This document shows, piece after piece, positions 48,287-57,460 of a DNA stretch of 64,000 bases. The position numbers were made by a program, and so were the translations under genes. The notes beneath the pieces are model-generated. The model saw nothing but the letters and a program-made list of their open reading frames with translations, searched no databases and was not told the DNA's origin. The first letter of the stretch is position 1. Each line of letters begins with the position of its first letter. This stretch comes from Leptotrichia sp. oral taxon 218 (lineage in GTDB: Bacteria; Fusobacteriota; Fusobacteriia; Fusobacteriales; Leptotrichiaceae): assembly GCF_018128225.1 (NCBI RefSeq), contig NZ_CP072377.1:1364001-1428000 (forward strand). The letters run 5' to 3'.

Positions 48287-48934
48287 TTATCTTCCACAAA
48301 TTTTTTTGTAATAACAATCTCGGCATTTTGTACCGCCTTCTGCTTCTATTGGATATCGCTCAGTTTCAATTATTTTTAATACTTCAGCAGCACTTTCTTT
48401 TACTTTTTCCAAATCTTTATTTGTACATTCTATTTTCTTTAATGATAAACCATCTAAAAACAAAATATACCCTTTTTGAGATTTAATTTTATACTTTTCT
48501 TCAATTAATATTAAAAACATGGCTACTATATATTTGTATCTATTTTCTTCTCTTGCTGCATATTTAGCATTGTAGTAATAAACTGGAACTATTGTTTCGT
48601 CTTCTAAAAGAAGTATGTCGTCTAATTTCCCATAAAAATGATATTTTTCTGAAGATAATTCTTTGTTAAATTCTCTATTATACCAGTATAGTATATTTTC
48701 TTGATTTGAATTTATCATTTGTTCTATATTTTGTTTTTTTAATTTCAATCTATCCCATATCCATTTCCTATTTATACGATTTTTTCCTTTCACCCTTTCT
48801 TCTTCTTCCTTGTTAGAATCTTCCTTTTTTTCTCCAAACATTTTTAACACATTTTCATAATATATTATTCTAGGACAAAAAATATAGTCCAAAACTTCAA
48901 ATATTGATATTTTTTGAGATTTAATAACTTCCAT
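48287..48934 (-). CDS. cas4: Cas4 with degenerate nuclease site
   Basis: This 215-residue protein keeps the four Cas4 cysteines (C20 in YIFCPR; C204, C207 and C213 near the end), so the iron-sulphur cluster should form. The nuclease core is altered: after LDDILL (D105/D106) the usual VPVEYK reads VPVYYYNAK, with Tyr at both the Glu and the Lys positions. It may have lost cleavage while keeping a structural role in PAM-directed spacer capture. AGAGGTG precedes the ATG. Cas4 is uncommon in III-A loci. Confidence 0.88.
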   Translation of the reverse strand: MEVIKSQKISIFEVLDYIFCPRIIYYENVLKMFGEKKEDSNKEEEERVKGKNRINRKWIWDRLKLKKQNIEQMINSNQENILYWYNREFNKELSSEKYHFYGKLDDILLLEDETIVPVYYYNAKYAAREENRYKYIVAMFLILIEEKYKIKSQKGYILFLDGLSLKKIECTNKDLEKVKESAAEVLKIIETERYPIEAEGGTKCRDCYYKKICGR

Positions 48935-48950
48935 TTTTTATTCACCTCTT

Positions 48951-49241
48951 TTAAAAAAATAGTACTGGCTTTTCATCTTTAACGATATCTTGTTCAAAAG
49001 ATAATCCCAACAATGTTGCCTTTTTGTAATCTGATTCACAAACTGGGAAAATATATACTGAATCTTCTCGTAAATCAATTGCTTTTTTTGTTTCCACTAT
49101 AATTTCATCAACTTCATCTTTTTCTATATTTCCTAGAAATACCGATTTCTGAACTCTGTATAATCCATGCTTTTGTGCTATTCTAATAATTTCTCTTCTA
49201 TTTCTATCATCTGTTATATCGTATATTAACCAAGTCATCAT
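48951..49241 (-). CDS. cas2: CRISPR adaptation protein Cas2
   Basis: This 96-residue ferredoxin-fold protein has the family start TWLIYDITDDRNRREI and VQKSVFLGNI. It dimerises between Cas1 dimers in the spacer-integration complex. ATG 49241 lies 7 bases after AAGGTG; the start could also be the next ATG. Confidence 0.95.
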   Translation of the reverse strand: MMTWLIYDITDDRNRREIIRIAQKHGLYRVQKSVFLGNIEKDEVDEIIVETKKAIDLREDSVYIFPVCESDYKKATLLGLSFEQDIVKDEKPVLFF

Positions 49242-49300
49242 TTTCAATCACCTTCTATAAATAATTCAAAAATAGTCCTCAAGTCCCCAAAATTTTAATT

Positions 49301-50272
49301 TTACTTTGATATCAAAAAATTTGCTAATTCGTGACATTCAAACTGTAACTTATCTAAACTCGAAATATTTCTGTTATTGTAACGCACCTTTTTTTCCAAT
49401 CTGTTATAAAAACTCTCAACCAAAACTTTTTTTCCATCGCCTACCAACATAACACTATTTCCTTCTCTTTTGAAAAAATATTTTTGAACTCTTTTTTGTG
49501 TAAAAAGTGAAAATACCGTTCTACTAGCTAAATGTCTGTAACTTTCTATTAAATCAAAAACAAGCGATTTTTTCCCATAATTATCTGTATGAATTATTCC
49601 AACATAAGGATCAAGTCCCGCAATTATACAAGCTTTTTCAACTTTACTGTATAGTATTCCAAAAGCATAGTTTAACATTGCATTAAATTCATCTTCTGCT
49701 GGATGCATACTTCTTTTTTCAAATTTAAATTCTTCTGGTATTAATTCTGACAATGTTTGGTAGTATATTTTTGCTGCATTTCCTTCGTACCCCATCAAAG
49801 TTCCTCTTTTTTCACTAACATTTCCTTCTACTAATTTTATTTGATAAATATATCTTTTCATTTCTTTTATTTGTTTATCCAAAAATGCTTTTTTCGCTTC
49901 TCTTTTTATCTTCAAATCTTCCAAATGTTCTGCACAATTTTTAATTTTTTGTATCAATATCTGTTTTGCCAATTCAATTCCTTTTTGAGTCCCAAATATT
50001 TCCAACTGTTTTCTTCTAATATTAGCTGTTGAACCAAATTTACTTTGCCAAAATCTTCCATAAGGATTTCCAAAATCATCAACAATCACTATATCAATAT
50101 TATTATCCACTGCCAATTTTATTACATCTGTTGTCAAAAATATCCCTTTAGATAGCACTAATGATTTTATCTTTTGTGGAGCCACTGCTACTTTCTTCTC
50201 ACTCGTAGTTATTTCAAACAAATCATCTCTCTTTTTTACCACTGTCCCTAAATCTGTTATATATAGTTCCAT
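49301..50272 (-). CDS. cas1: CRISPR integrase Cas1
   Basis: This 323-residue protein has the metal-binding residues of the family: E163 (GYEGNAAK), H228 (GIIHTDNYGK) and D240/E243 (LVFDLIESYRH). It inserts new spacers at the leader-proximal repeat. The order cas1-cas2-cas4 and the ATTGAAAC repeat resemble I-B-type adaptation modules. AAAGGA precedes the ATG. Confidence 0.96.
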   Translation of the reverse strand: MELYITDLGTVVKKRDDLFEITTSEKKVAVAPQKIKSLVLSKGIFLTTDVIKLAVDNNIDIVIVDDFGNPYGRFWQSKFGSTANIRRKQLEIFGTQKGIELAKQILIQKIKNCAEHLEDLKIKREAKKAFLDKQIKEMKRYIYQIKLVEGNVSEKRGTLMGYEGNAAKIYYQTLSELIPEEFKFEKRSMHPAEDEFNAMLNYAFGILYSKVEKACIIAGLDPYVGIIHTDNYGKKSLVFDLIESYRHLASRTVFSLFTQKRVQKYFFKREGNSVMLVGDGKKVLVESFYNRLEKKVRYNNRNISSLDKLQFECHELANFLISK

Positions 50273-50411
50273 AGTTTTTTATCCTTTCGTAAATAAATTT
50301 TTGATTTTAAATCCAGTTCCAAATTTGACTCAAACTCTTGATTCTTACCCCTTAAAAAACTTTTTTCAAGAGTCCAAGTTACATTTGGCATTAATTTTTA
50401 CAATTACTTTA

Positions 50412-51026
50412 CTATTCCGAAAATACTTTTTTTGCTATATTCCCTATCGTTAATGTCATTCCTGTGTCAAATACTCCACCTACTACTCCGCCTACTAATG
50501 GCATCATTTTTCCAAAATTCACTAAACCTTTTTGTCCAAACTTTGTTACTAATCTGAATCCAACTTGTTGATTTATCTTTACTAATACTTCTACTGGAAT
50601 TTTTTTTATCACATTAATTACTACTTTTTCACCAATTTTTATTCCTACATTTTTTAATACTTTTGTTGCTGAACTCCCTGTTAAACATGCATAAGCTATT
50701 GTTCTTACTTGATCACTGTAAATATCATAACCATTTATATATGCTATTGCTGCTATCATTCTTAACTGTATATAAATTGTACTCAATATATTTGTTGGTA
50801 TTGCTACTGGTAATACTAATAATCCACCTAATCCTGTTATAAACCCATTTGTTCCGCACAATAATGTTTGATATCCTATTAAATCGTCAATTGCTTTCTT
50901 TTTACTACTACTTTTGTATAAATAATCTTCTGCTAATTCTTCAATTGATTTTTCTCCTGATAATACACCTTGTAAAGCCTTATCATAACACACATCCAAC
51001 AAATTCATCATTTCTCTTTCTAGCAT
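50412..51026 (-). CDS. EcsC-family membrane-associated protein
   Basis: This 204-residue protein matches EcsC: a helical start, then GFITGLGGLLVLPVAIPTNILST (a Gly/Pro-rich hydrophobic segment, about 70-92) and AYACLTGSSATKVLKNVGIK. The end GGVVGGVFDTGMTLTIGN is also Gly-rich. EcsC domains occur with the Ecs ABC transporter and in some antiviral and phage-related loci. It lies between cas1 and the GTPase module. Confidence 0.8.
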   Translation of the reverse strand: MLEREMMNLLDVCYDKALQGVLSGEKSIEELAEDYLYKSSSKKKAIDDLIGYQTLLCGTNGFITGLGGLLVLPVAIPTNILSTIYIQLRMIAAIAYINGYDIYSDQVRTIAYACLTGSSATKVLKNVGIKIGEKVVINVIKKIPVEVLVKINQQVGFRLVTKFGQKGLVNFGKMMPLVGGVVGGVFDTGMTLTIGNIAKKVFSE

Positions 51027-51183
51027 AGCTAATACCTCCTAATATTTTTTATAAGATTATGATATCACTTTTTTTTAACTCATCTTTTTCTAAAATAACA
51101 TACTTTTTTATTTTTCCACTCAAATCCCCTCAGTTTGAAGGGATTCAAGCAGAACAACTTTTCATTTTATTAAATTTTCTTTT

Positions 51184-51630
51184 TTATGCAGTTTCTAACA
51201 TTTCGTTTCTTTCAAATAATCTCTTCGTTTCTATAAATAAATTAGAAAGTTCATCAAGAAATCCTTCATCCATATCATTGTAAACATCATCATTTGTAAT
51301 CGGAAATTCATACCCATTTTTTAAAATTTTTCCTTTGTTACATTTAGTAAATATTCCTATTGATCTAAAATAAAAAACTATAAAATCACCATTTTCATTA
51401 TTTCTGAATACTAACATTTGTTCACCGAATAACGATTCCTCACTAGTTTCCAAATCAATCATTGCAATATTAGTTTCAAATACACTTTCAACATAATCCA
51501 ATACTCTAAAGAAATTTTTTTCCATCAATTTTATTTTAGATTTACCAAGATGAATTTTTGAATCTGTTTTTATTTCAGTATCTCCACAAGAGTAGTATCT
51601 TTTTCTCAAAACTAAATTTTTATTTAACAT
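51184..51630 (-). CDS. Hypothetical protein downstream of GTPase 1
   Basis: This protein of 148 residues has no recognised family. It is mixed alpha/beta with an acidic C-terminus (NDDVYNDMDEGFLDELSNLF). ATG 51630 follows GGAGTG. It lies between the GTPase and the EcsC gene, all in one direction, so it may be part of that module. A hairpin at about 51119-51152 separates it from the EcsC gene. Confidence 0.6.
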   Translation of the reverse strand: MLNKNLVLRKRYYSCGDTEIKTDSKIHLGKSKIKLMEKNFFRVLDYVESVFETNIAMIDLETSEESLFGEQMLVFRNNENGDFIVFYFRSIGIFTKCNKGKILKNGYEFPITNDDVYNDMDEGFLDELSNLFIETKRLFERNEMLETA

Positions 51631-51742
51631 TACAATCACTCCTAAAATTAATTTTTTAAATTTTCTTAATTTCTCTTCTATATTGATATTTTACTACTAT
51701 TATCTAACTTATTTTTCCCTTATTTTGACTTATTTTTTCTAT

Positions 51743-51759
51743 CCCACCCACCCAAACCC
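51743..51759 (-). other. G-quadruplex motif after GTPase gene 1
   Basis: The minus strand reads GGGTTTGGGTGGGTGGG, four G3 runs with loops of 3, 1 and 1, about 10 bases past the GTPase stop. The same 17 bases recur at 62877-62893. Confidence 0.75.
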
Positions 51760-51768
51760 TTAATTCAT

Positions 51769-52881
51769 TTAAAACCAACCACCAAATAAACTTCCAATCG
51801 TATCACACACACTACTTACTGCCGAACTAACTGCTCCTACTACTCCACCAACAACTCCTCCAACTACTGAACCCACTGCTGAACCTATTGTTTCTCCAAC
51901 TTCTCCAAACATACTACCTATCGCTCCACCAACATCTGATCCTGTATCACTACCTTCTGAAATCCCATCTGATGCACCTTCAACTACATTTGCAACTCCA
52001 TTTACCACATTTGCCACACCTTCTGCTAACACTCCAACTGCTGCTCCTAAAATACTTTCTAAAATACCTTTTCTATAATCTTTCAAATCATCATTATCTT
52101 TCCACATTACTTCTTCTTGATTCAAATTTTGCACATAAACTACTCTTTTTTCTTCTGGTGTATTTTGTAATATGTAATATAATAATTTTGATAAGTTGTA
52201 CGGTTTTTGTTGTAAATATCCTTCTTCTTTGTATCCTGCACTATAATATATTGGTTCTACTTCTATTCCTGTCGCTTCTTTAATTCTCTTCTTTACAGAT
52301 TCTACTTTTCTATCTAAAAATTCTTCTAGCTCATCCTCAGGCCCATTTTCTTCTTCGTTCCAATATTTCCCCTTCATCGCTACATCCGCTTGATTAATTG
52401 CCACTAATATTCTATTTTCTTTATTTTTTCCTAAATTCGGTATAATCACATTATTTATTAACTCATACGATGTTCCTAAATCTCTACTACCACCATCTAA
52501 AATCACCAAAACTAAATCTATCAACAAATTCCCATTTTCATCTTTTTCATAAAGTTTATCAATCATTCTTTTACTGTGTCTGTTATCCGCTTCTTTTCCA
52601 TCACCTAATCCTGGAGTATCCCATACTACTAAATTGTCTAACTCATATCTTTCAATATCCATTGTTTCAGGATCCACACTTGTTCCAACTTTAGCCACTT
52701 CTACACCAAACAACGCATTTATCGTACTACTTTTCCCACAACCTGTTGCACCTGTAACCATCAAATTAACTTTCTGTTTTTTCAATCTCAATAAATTACC
52801 TAACAATTTTTGTTTCACATTTTCATTTAACTTTTGTTTCATAATAATACTTTCAAATTCTTTCAATAAATCACGTTTCAT
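51769..52881 (-). CDS. Dynamin/YeeP-like GTPase with glycine-rich tail (copy 1)
   Basis: This 370-residue GTPase has P-loop GATGCGKSS (44-52), DTPGLGDG (G3) and NQAD (G4). After the GTPase domain (to about residue 275) comes a long Gly/Val/Ser-rich hydrophobic tail with GVVGGVVGAVSSAVSS, which probably enters membranes or oligomerises. It is about 75 percent identical by eye to 62906-63910 through the GTPase domain, with a different tail. ATG 52881 follows AAGG. The role in defence is inferred from position. Confidence 0.85.
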   Translation of the reverse strand: MKRDLLKEFESIIMKQKLNENVKQKLLGNLLRLKKQKVNLMVTGATGCGKSSTINALFGVEVAKVGTSVDPETMDIERYELDNLVVWDTPGLGDGKEADNRHSKRMIDKLYEKDENGNLLIDLVLVILDGGSRDLGTSYELINNVIIPNLGKNKENRILVAINQADVAMKGKYWNEEENGPEDELEEFLDRKVESVKKRIKEATGIEVEPIYYSAGYKEEGYLQQKPYNLSKLLYYILQNTPEEKRVVYVQNLNQEEVMWKDNDDLKDYRKGILESILGAAVGVLAEGVANVVNGVANVVEGASDGISEGSDTGSDVGGAIGSMFGEVGETIGSAVGSVVGGVVGGVVGAVSSAVSSVCDTIGSLFGGWF

Positions 52882-52967
52882 AATCAATACCTTCTTTCTA
52901 CTTTTTCTTTTTATATTGTAATTATAATCTATTTCTTTAACTTATTTTTTTAAGTAATTAACTTATT

Positions 52968-53010
52968 TCTAAAAAAAAGAAACTGCTCCAATAATTTGAA
53001 ACAATTTCTT
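52968..53010 (-). terminator. Terminator of nrdGD
   Basis: A 13-base stem (minus-strand arms at 52998-53010 and 52977-52989, three G-U pairs) is followed by eight T. It lies about 25 bases past the nrdD stop. Confidence 0.75.
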
Positions 53011-53033
53011 TTATTAGTTGTATTTTATCCACA

Positions 53034-54632
53034 CTATTTCAAATGAGATTTTCTAACTTCTTCCTCTGCTTTTTTTCCACCTTTTAATGTTTCTTTATAT
53101 GATAAATAGCCAGAAACTCTTCTTAATTTTTTTATTTCAATACTTCCACAACAACTACATTTTTCTTCAAATATTCCAGTAGTTTTACAACTTTCACAAT
53201 AATCTAACGGGAAATTTATTCCTAAATAATTTATACTTTTGGAAATTCCAAATTTAACAACATCCATAATCGCTTCACTATTATTTAACACAGGCGTTGA
53301 AAATTCGATATAAGAAATTGAACCTCCATTACAATATTCAACAAAATTTGATTCTAATTCTAATTTCTTAAATGCGTCTAATTCAAGATAAACTGGTATA
53401 TGAAACGAATTCGTATAAAATTCCTTAGTTTCTTCATCTTCACAAAATCTCCCACTAATTCCTTCACCAGGAGTTGCCAAAACTGAAAAATTTAAACTAT
53501 ACTTTTTGGTCCATTTATCTGTCATTTTTCTCATAAATCTTAATATTTCTCTCGACAATCCTAAATTACTTTCTATCATATCTAAAGAAATTTCTTCTTT
53601 TACTAAGTAACTTACACATTCAGCCAATCCAATAAATCCAATTGAAAGTGTACCATTTCTAAAACTTTTTTCCATATCATCATTATTTATTGACTCTTCA
53701 GAATTTTCATAAAAATTATTTTCTAAAATATATTTAAAGTTATTAATTTCTAATTTACATAAAGCTTCATATTTTTGAATTAAGATATCTTTTGATTCTT
53801 CACAGATTTTATTCAATTTTTTATAAAAATTATTTAAATTTGTACTTTCTTTTGCTATTTTTGGTAAATTTATTGAAATTGATGCAATGTTACCTCTTTT
53901 TAATGCTCCTTTTTCTCCATTTACATTTTTTGCAACTAATGTTCTGCATCCCATTATTCCAACTTTTTTCTCATCAATATCTTTTACTAAAATGCTATCA
54001 CAATTAAAATATGTTGGATTCATTCTTTTTCCTGTAACTCTTGTCGCTAATGAAAATAAATCATAATTCTTATCACCTAAATCAAAATTAATACCTTTTT
54101 TTACTTTGAAAATTATATTTGGAAAAACAAAAGGCAATCCATTTAATATTTCACCATATTCAAAAGCCTTTAAAAAACATCTAGTTACTTTTCTCCCATT
54201 TTCACTAGTATCTAATCCTAAATTAAATGAGACATACGCCTTTTCATACCCATTTCTCAATGGTAAATTCAACTTTTGGTATAATCTTCTAATTTTTGTT
54301 ATTAATTTTTCTTCTGAAACTTCTTGTACAAATTCCGCCAAATCACTGTCAATATTAATAAACCCTATTCCACCTGATTGATCATTTGTTAAATTTACAA
54401 TTACTTGAAAAATATAGTCTAATGCATCATCAATTTCCATTTTTTCTAAAACTTCTTTCAATTCGATTAACTTTTCTTTTAATTCAATTCCGATACAATT
54501 ATATGAAACTCCTGTATATTCTTTATCATGAATGTGAATCCATCTTTCTTCATGCAATTGATTCTTAAATTCTTCATTTTTCAAAATTCTATATGCTGCA
54601 TTTGTATTTGCATTTGCTTGATTAACTCTCAT
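53034..54632 (-). CDS. nrdD: Anaerobic (class III) ribonucleotide reductase, cone-less
   Basis: This 532-residue glycyl-radical enzyme reduces ribonucleotides. The glycyl site is G508 in RRVSGYL, four zinc cysteines (C479, C482, C492, C495) precede it, and the active-site cysteine lies in IMGCRTL. The frame begins at NQANANT, which equals the ENAN start of the catalytic domain, so the usual N-terminal ATP cone is absent and activity control by dATP should be lost. It overlaps nrdG by 11 bases. It sits inside the CRISPR island, not with housekeeping genes. Confidence 0.9.
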   Translation of the reverse strand: MRVNQANANTNAAYRILKNEEFKNQLHEERWIHIHDKEYTGVSYNCIGIELKEKLIELKEVLEKMEIDDALDYIFQVIVNLTNDQSGGIGFINIDSDLAEFVQEVSEEKLITKIRRLYQKLNLPLRNGYEKAYVSFNLGLDTSENGRKVTRCFLKAFEYGEILNGLPFVFPNIIFKVKKGINFDLGDKNYDLFSLATRVTGKRMNPTYFNCDSILVKDIDEKKVGIMGCRTLVAKNVNGEKGALKRGNIASISINLPKIAKESTNLNNFYKKLNKICEESKDILIQKYEALCKLEINNFKYILENNFYENSEESINNDDMEKSFRNGTLSIGFIGLAECVSYLVKEEISLDMIESNLGLSREILRFMRKMTDKWTKKYSLNFSVLATPGEGISGRFCEDEETKEFYTNSFHIPVYLELDAFKKLELESNFVEYCNGGSISYIEFSTPVLNNSEAIMDVVKFGISKSINYLGINFPLDYCESCKTTGIFEEKCSCCGSIEIKKLRRVSGYLSYKETLKGGKKAEEEVRKSHLK

Positions 54633-55083
54633 TTACAATCTCTCCTTTTTCCAATGAATAAAATTTTTGATTACTTGATCCATAAAACTTTTCTTGTATT
54701 CTCAATGTATCTATGTATTTTCCAACTTTTAAATACTTTAATTTTTCTAAAATGTTTTTTGGAACTTTCTCTAAATCATATGAAGTATAAAGTGCGATTT
54801 CAAAATTTTTCTTGTACATTTCATTAATAAATTCTTCTAAGGCTTCTTTTTGTATCATAGGCTCTCCACCTGAAATAGTAATTTTTTTTACTGGCAAGTT
54901 ATACGATAATATTTCTTCACATAAATCTCTCACTTCATACTCTTTTCCATATCGTATATCTTGTATTCTTTCATTGTGACAACCTCTACATTTTACATTA
55001 CAACCTTGAAAAAATATTGTTGTTCTAATTCCAGGCCCATCTTCATATCTGTTTTTCTTAATTGATGCAATTTTTACTTTCAT
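54622..55083 (-). CDS. nrdG: Anaerobic ribonucleotide reductase activase (radical SAM)
   Basis: This 153-residue activase has the radical-SAM motif CNVKCRGC (CxxxCxxC) near residue 29 and ISGGEPMIQ. It makes the glycyl radical on NrdD. The order nrdG then nrdD is the reverse of many operons. CGGAGG precedes the ATG. Confidence 0.93.
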   Translation of the reverse strand: MKVKIASIKKNRYEDGPGIRTTIFFQGCNVKCRGCHNERIQDIRYGKEYEVRDLCEEILSYNLPVKKITISGGEPMIQKEALEEFINEMYKKNFEIALYTSYDLEKVPKNILEKLKYLKVGKYIDTLRIQEKFYGSSNQKFYSLEKGEIVNES

Positions 55084-55186
55084 TTTATACCTCCGCTTAC
55101 TATCTCTATTACATCAATAATTTTAACAAATATTTTTTCCCCTATTTTTCTCTAAAATAACTCATTTTTCTCTTTAGTATTTACTT

Positions 55187-55216
55187 ATTATAATTTTTTA
55201 GTTATATGATTGGCAA
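55187..55216 (-). promoter_or_regulatory. nrdGD promoter
   Basis: TTGCCA (55211-55216) and TATAAT (55187-55192) are 18 bases apart on the minus strand. The -35 abuts the preceding terminator hairpin. A leader of about 95 bases follows, with no NrdR box recognised. Confidence 0.55.
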
Positions 55217-55253
55217 AGAACCATCTTAAATTCTAATTTCAAGATGGTTCTTT
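55215..55253 (-). terminator. Terminator hairpin after the 710-residue CARF-like gene
   Basis: AAAGAACCATCTT and AAGATGGTTCTTT form a perfect 13-base stem (55241-55253 with 55215-55227). The T-run is short, so efficiency is uncertain. Confidence 0.6.
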
Positions 55254-55261
55254 CTGTTAAT

Positions 55262-57394
55262 CTATCTGTATTTTAAATTTATCTTTAATCCATTTTCATA
55301 AATAATAAAATCTTCAATATCGTCTTTTTTAGGATATTTTTCTTCAATTTTTCTCCTAATTATTTGGTTTATTCCAAAAATAATATCTTTTACTTTAGTA
55401 ACTTTCTGATCTTTTATTCCAAATTTATATTCTAAATCTTTTTTAGAAATCTCAAATTTATTTTTTTCAATATTCTTAAATAACTCTACTATCGGAACAT
55501 TAATTATACTATCAGAATTATTAAAAAAGATATTTTTTACTTTAGTCTTTCTATCACTTTTCGTAACTATTTTACCATTTTGAATTTCAACTATATCCGA
55601 TTTTTCTGAAATTTTAAAAGGAAAGTTTATCTCATCTTTATTATTTTTATCAAGTATTTCTTCTAATTTCATTTTTATTTCTATTTTTTTATTTAGTTTA
55701 ATCCTATTTTCCACTTTTGAAATATCAAATTCTTGTCTTTTATCTCTTTTTCTTATAAAATATTCTTCTTTAAAATTAATTTTTAATATTTCCAATTTCC
55801 CTTCATCTTCAAAAGGTATATCTAGTATTCCGCCTTTATATTTAAGCAATCCTACATTTTTATCTGCTAAATCAGGTATTTCAAGCTCTTCTAATTCATA
55901 TTCTTCCGTAAATTCTTCAAATAAGATATTTTTTATAAGTTTAATTTTTTCATCTTCACTTATATCAACCGAATCTCTTACTCCAATAATCTCTTGAATC
56001 ATTTCTTCTTCATAATACTCTTCTAAAATACTTTTTAAATGATAATTCGAAATTTTTTCAAAAATAGCTTGTTTTAATAAAAGATACAAAAAATAGTCAA
56101 CCATATCAATATTTTTCTCTAATCCTTGATCATTTTCATCTTCATCATTTTTGTTTGAATTAAAATCTATATTTTTTAAACTTTTGTCACTTTCTCTTAT
56201 TTTTTTTATTTCATCATCATCTAATTTTTTCCCTACTGCTCCTATTTCTATTTTTTCATCTTTTTCTTTTTTTATCTCATTTTCTGTTATCCCAAAAATA
56301 TTGTTACTAAATTTTAACCACTTGATATCTATATAATCGCTTTCAACTCTATAAATTACTCTCGCCAGATACTTTACATATTCTCGCAATCTTGAAATAT
56401 TTTCTGATAAAAATTTATATTTAAATATTTTTTTCAATGCTTCATTTAAATCGCTATAAAAATTTTCAATATCTTCGTTATACTCTAACATTTTAAAAAA
56501 ATTAAATAGTTTTCCAATTTCTTCATAGAAAAATCTTAAGTCATCAATTCCTACTACTTCATATAAATCTGAAACAGCTTTACAATTTACTTTCAAAATA
56601 TTTTCATTTATTTTTCTATATATTCTATTCGATTCTTCTAATGGCTCTTTCATCAAGTTTAATTTTGTAACCAGACTCATTCTAGGTCCTTGACCTTTTC
56701 CTTTAATAAATTCATTTTTATTATCATCAACAGGCTTATAATTAGGTAACATTGTTTCACGCCAGTTAATTGATTTAATTTGTTTTTCAACTGAGATTCT
56801 ATAAAATACAATTCCTATTTCCTTAAAACCAAGTGTTGTATCTAAAACTGTATTATTTTTTGAAATTTTTCCATCTTGTATTAACTTCACTATTTCTTTA
56901 TATAACATTTCTATACTGTTCTCAATTAAAATACCTTCTATTTCTATTTTATCTCTATATTTACTTGATTCTTTATATTCTAAAAATTTACTTTCAGTTT
57001 GATCGGTATACAATAAATAAAGTGTTTTTATATTTGGAAATATTCTTAGATCTTTTTCAAACGGTAATTCTTCAAGAATAGAGTTTTCACTGTAACTATG
57101 ACTAAAAGCTGACACTATTTTTGTTATTTCGCTTGTATCTACTCCTTCTTCTTCAAGTAGTTTCTTTTCATTTGATAAATGATTCTTAAAATCTTCCTCA
57201 AAAATTTTCAAATTAAAATTATTTTCATCAATTTTCATTCCTGATTTATTATTTCTTTCATCATATCTATTAAAATAATAATCTACTAAAAAATTATCAT
57301 CTATTTTTGAATACTCCTGAATATTTCTATTTTTTACAAATAATTTTCTTATTTCTCGTGCTAATTCTATTCTTGAGATTTTATTTTTTTCCAC
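55262..57394 (-). CDS. CARF-like protein of unknown effector type
   Basis: The protein has 710 residues and begins at GTG after AGGAGG. Residues about 120-215 look like a CARF Rossmann domain: a strand TLYLLYTDQT, then IEIEGILIEN, then VLDTTLGFKEIGIVFYR, equivalent to the DxTxGxK ligand-binding turn. A helical middle (about 250-420) is followed by a Lys/Glu-rich linker. The C-terminal beta-rich domain has a final helical region (about 645-700, KKDLEYKFGIKDQKVTKVKD) that could be a winged helix. No HEPN RxxxxH or nuclease motif is seen. It may be a signal-controlled regulator or a new effector. Confidence 0.6.
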   Translation of the reverse strand: MEKNKISRIELAREIRKLFVKNRNIQEYSKIDDNFLVDYYFNRYDERNNKSGMKIDENNFNLKIFEEDFKNHLSNEKKLLEEEGVDTSEITKIVSAFSHSYSENSILEELPFEKDLRIFPNIKTLYLLYTDQTESKFLEYKESSKYRDKIEIEGILIENSIEMLYKEIVKLIQDGKISKNNTVLDTTLGFKEIGIVFYRISVEKQIKSINWRETMLPNYKPVDDNKNEFIKGKGQGPRMSLVTKLNLMKEPLEESNRIYRKINENILKVNCKAVSDLYEVVGIDDLRFFYEEIGKLFNFFKMLEYNEDIENFYSDLNEALKKIFKYKFLSENISRLREYVKYLARVIYRVESDYIDIKWLKFSNNIFGITENEIKKEKDEKIEIGAVGKKLDDDEIKKIRESDKSLKNIDFNSNKNDEDENDQGLEKNIDMVDYFLYLLLKQAIFEKISNYHLKSILEEYYEEEMIQEIIGVRDSVDISEDEKIKLIKNILFEEFTEEYELEELEIPDLADKNVGLLKYKGGILDIPFEDEGKLEILKINFKEEYFIRKRDKRQEFDISKVENRIKLNKKIEIKMKLEEILDKNNKDEINFPFKISEKSDIVEIQNGKIVTKSDRKTKVKNIFFNNSDSIINVPIVELFKNIEKNKFEISKKDLEYKFGIKDQKVTKVKDIIFGINQIIRRKIEEKYPKKDDIEDFIIYENGLKINLKYR

Positions 57395-57460
57395 TTTTTA
57401 ATTCCTCCTATGTATCATCATTCTAAACTATATAAAATACTAAATAATTTTTTATTTTAT

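Noticed and set aside
51119-51152. CRISPR-like or terminator hairpin between the hypothetical and EcsC genes
   Set aside because: A single 10-base stem with two G-U pairs and no T-run; not repeated, so no array and only a weak terminator.
53034-54632. nrdD as a truncated pseudogene
   Set aside because: It lacks only the ATP cone; the active-site cysteine, four zinc cysteines and glycyl-radical loop are all kept, and nrdG is intact and coupled.
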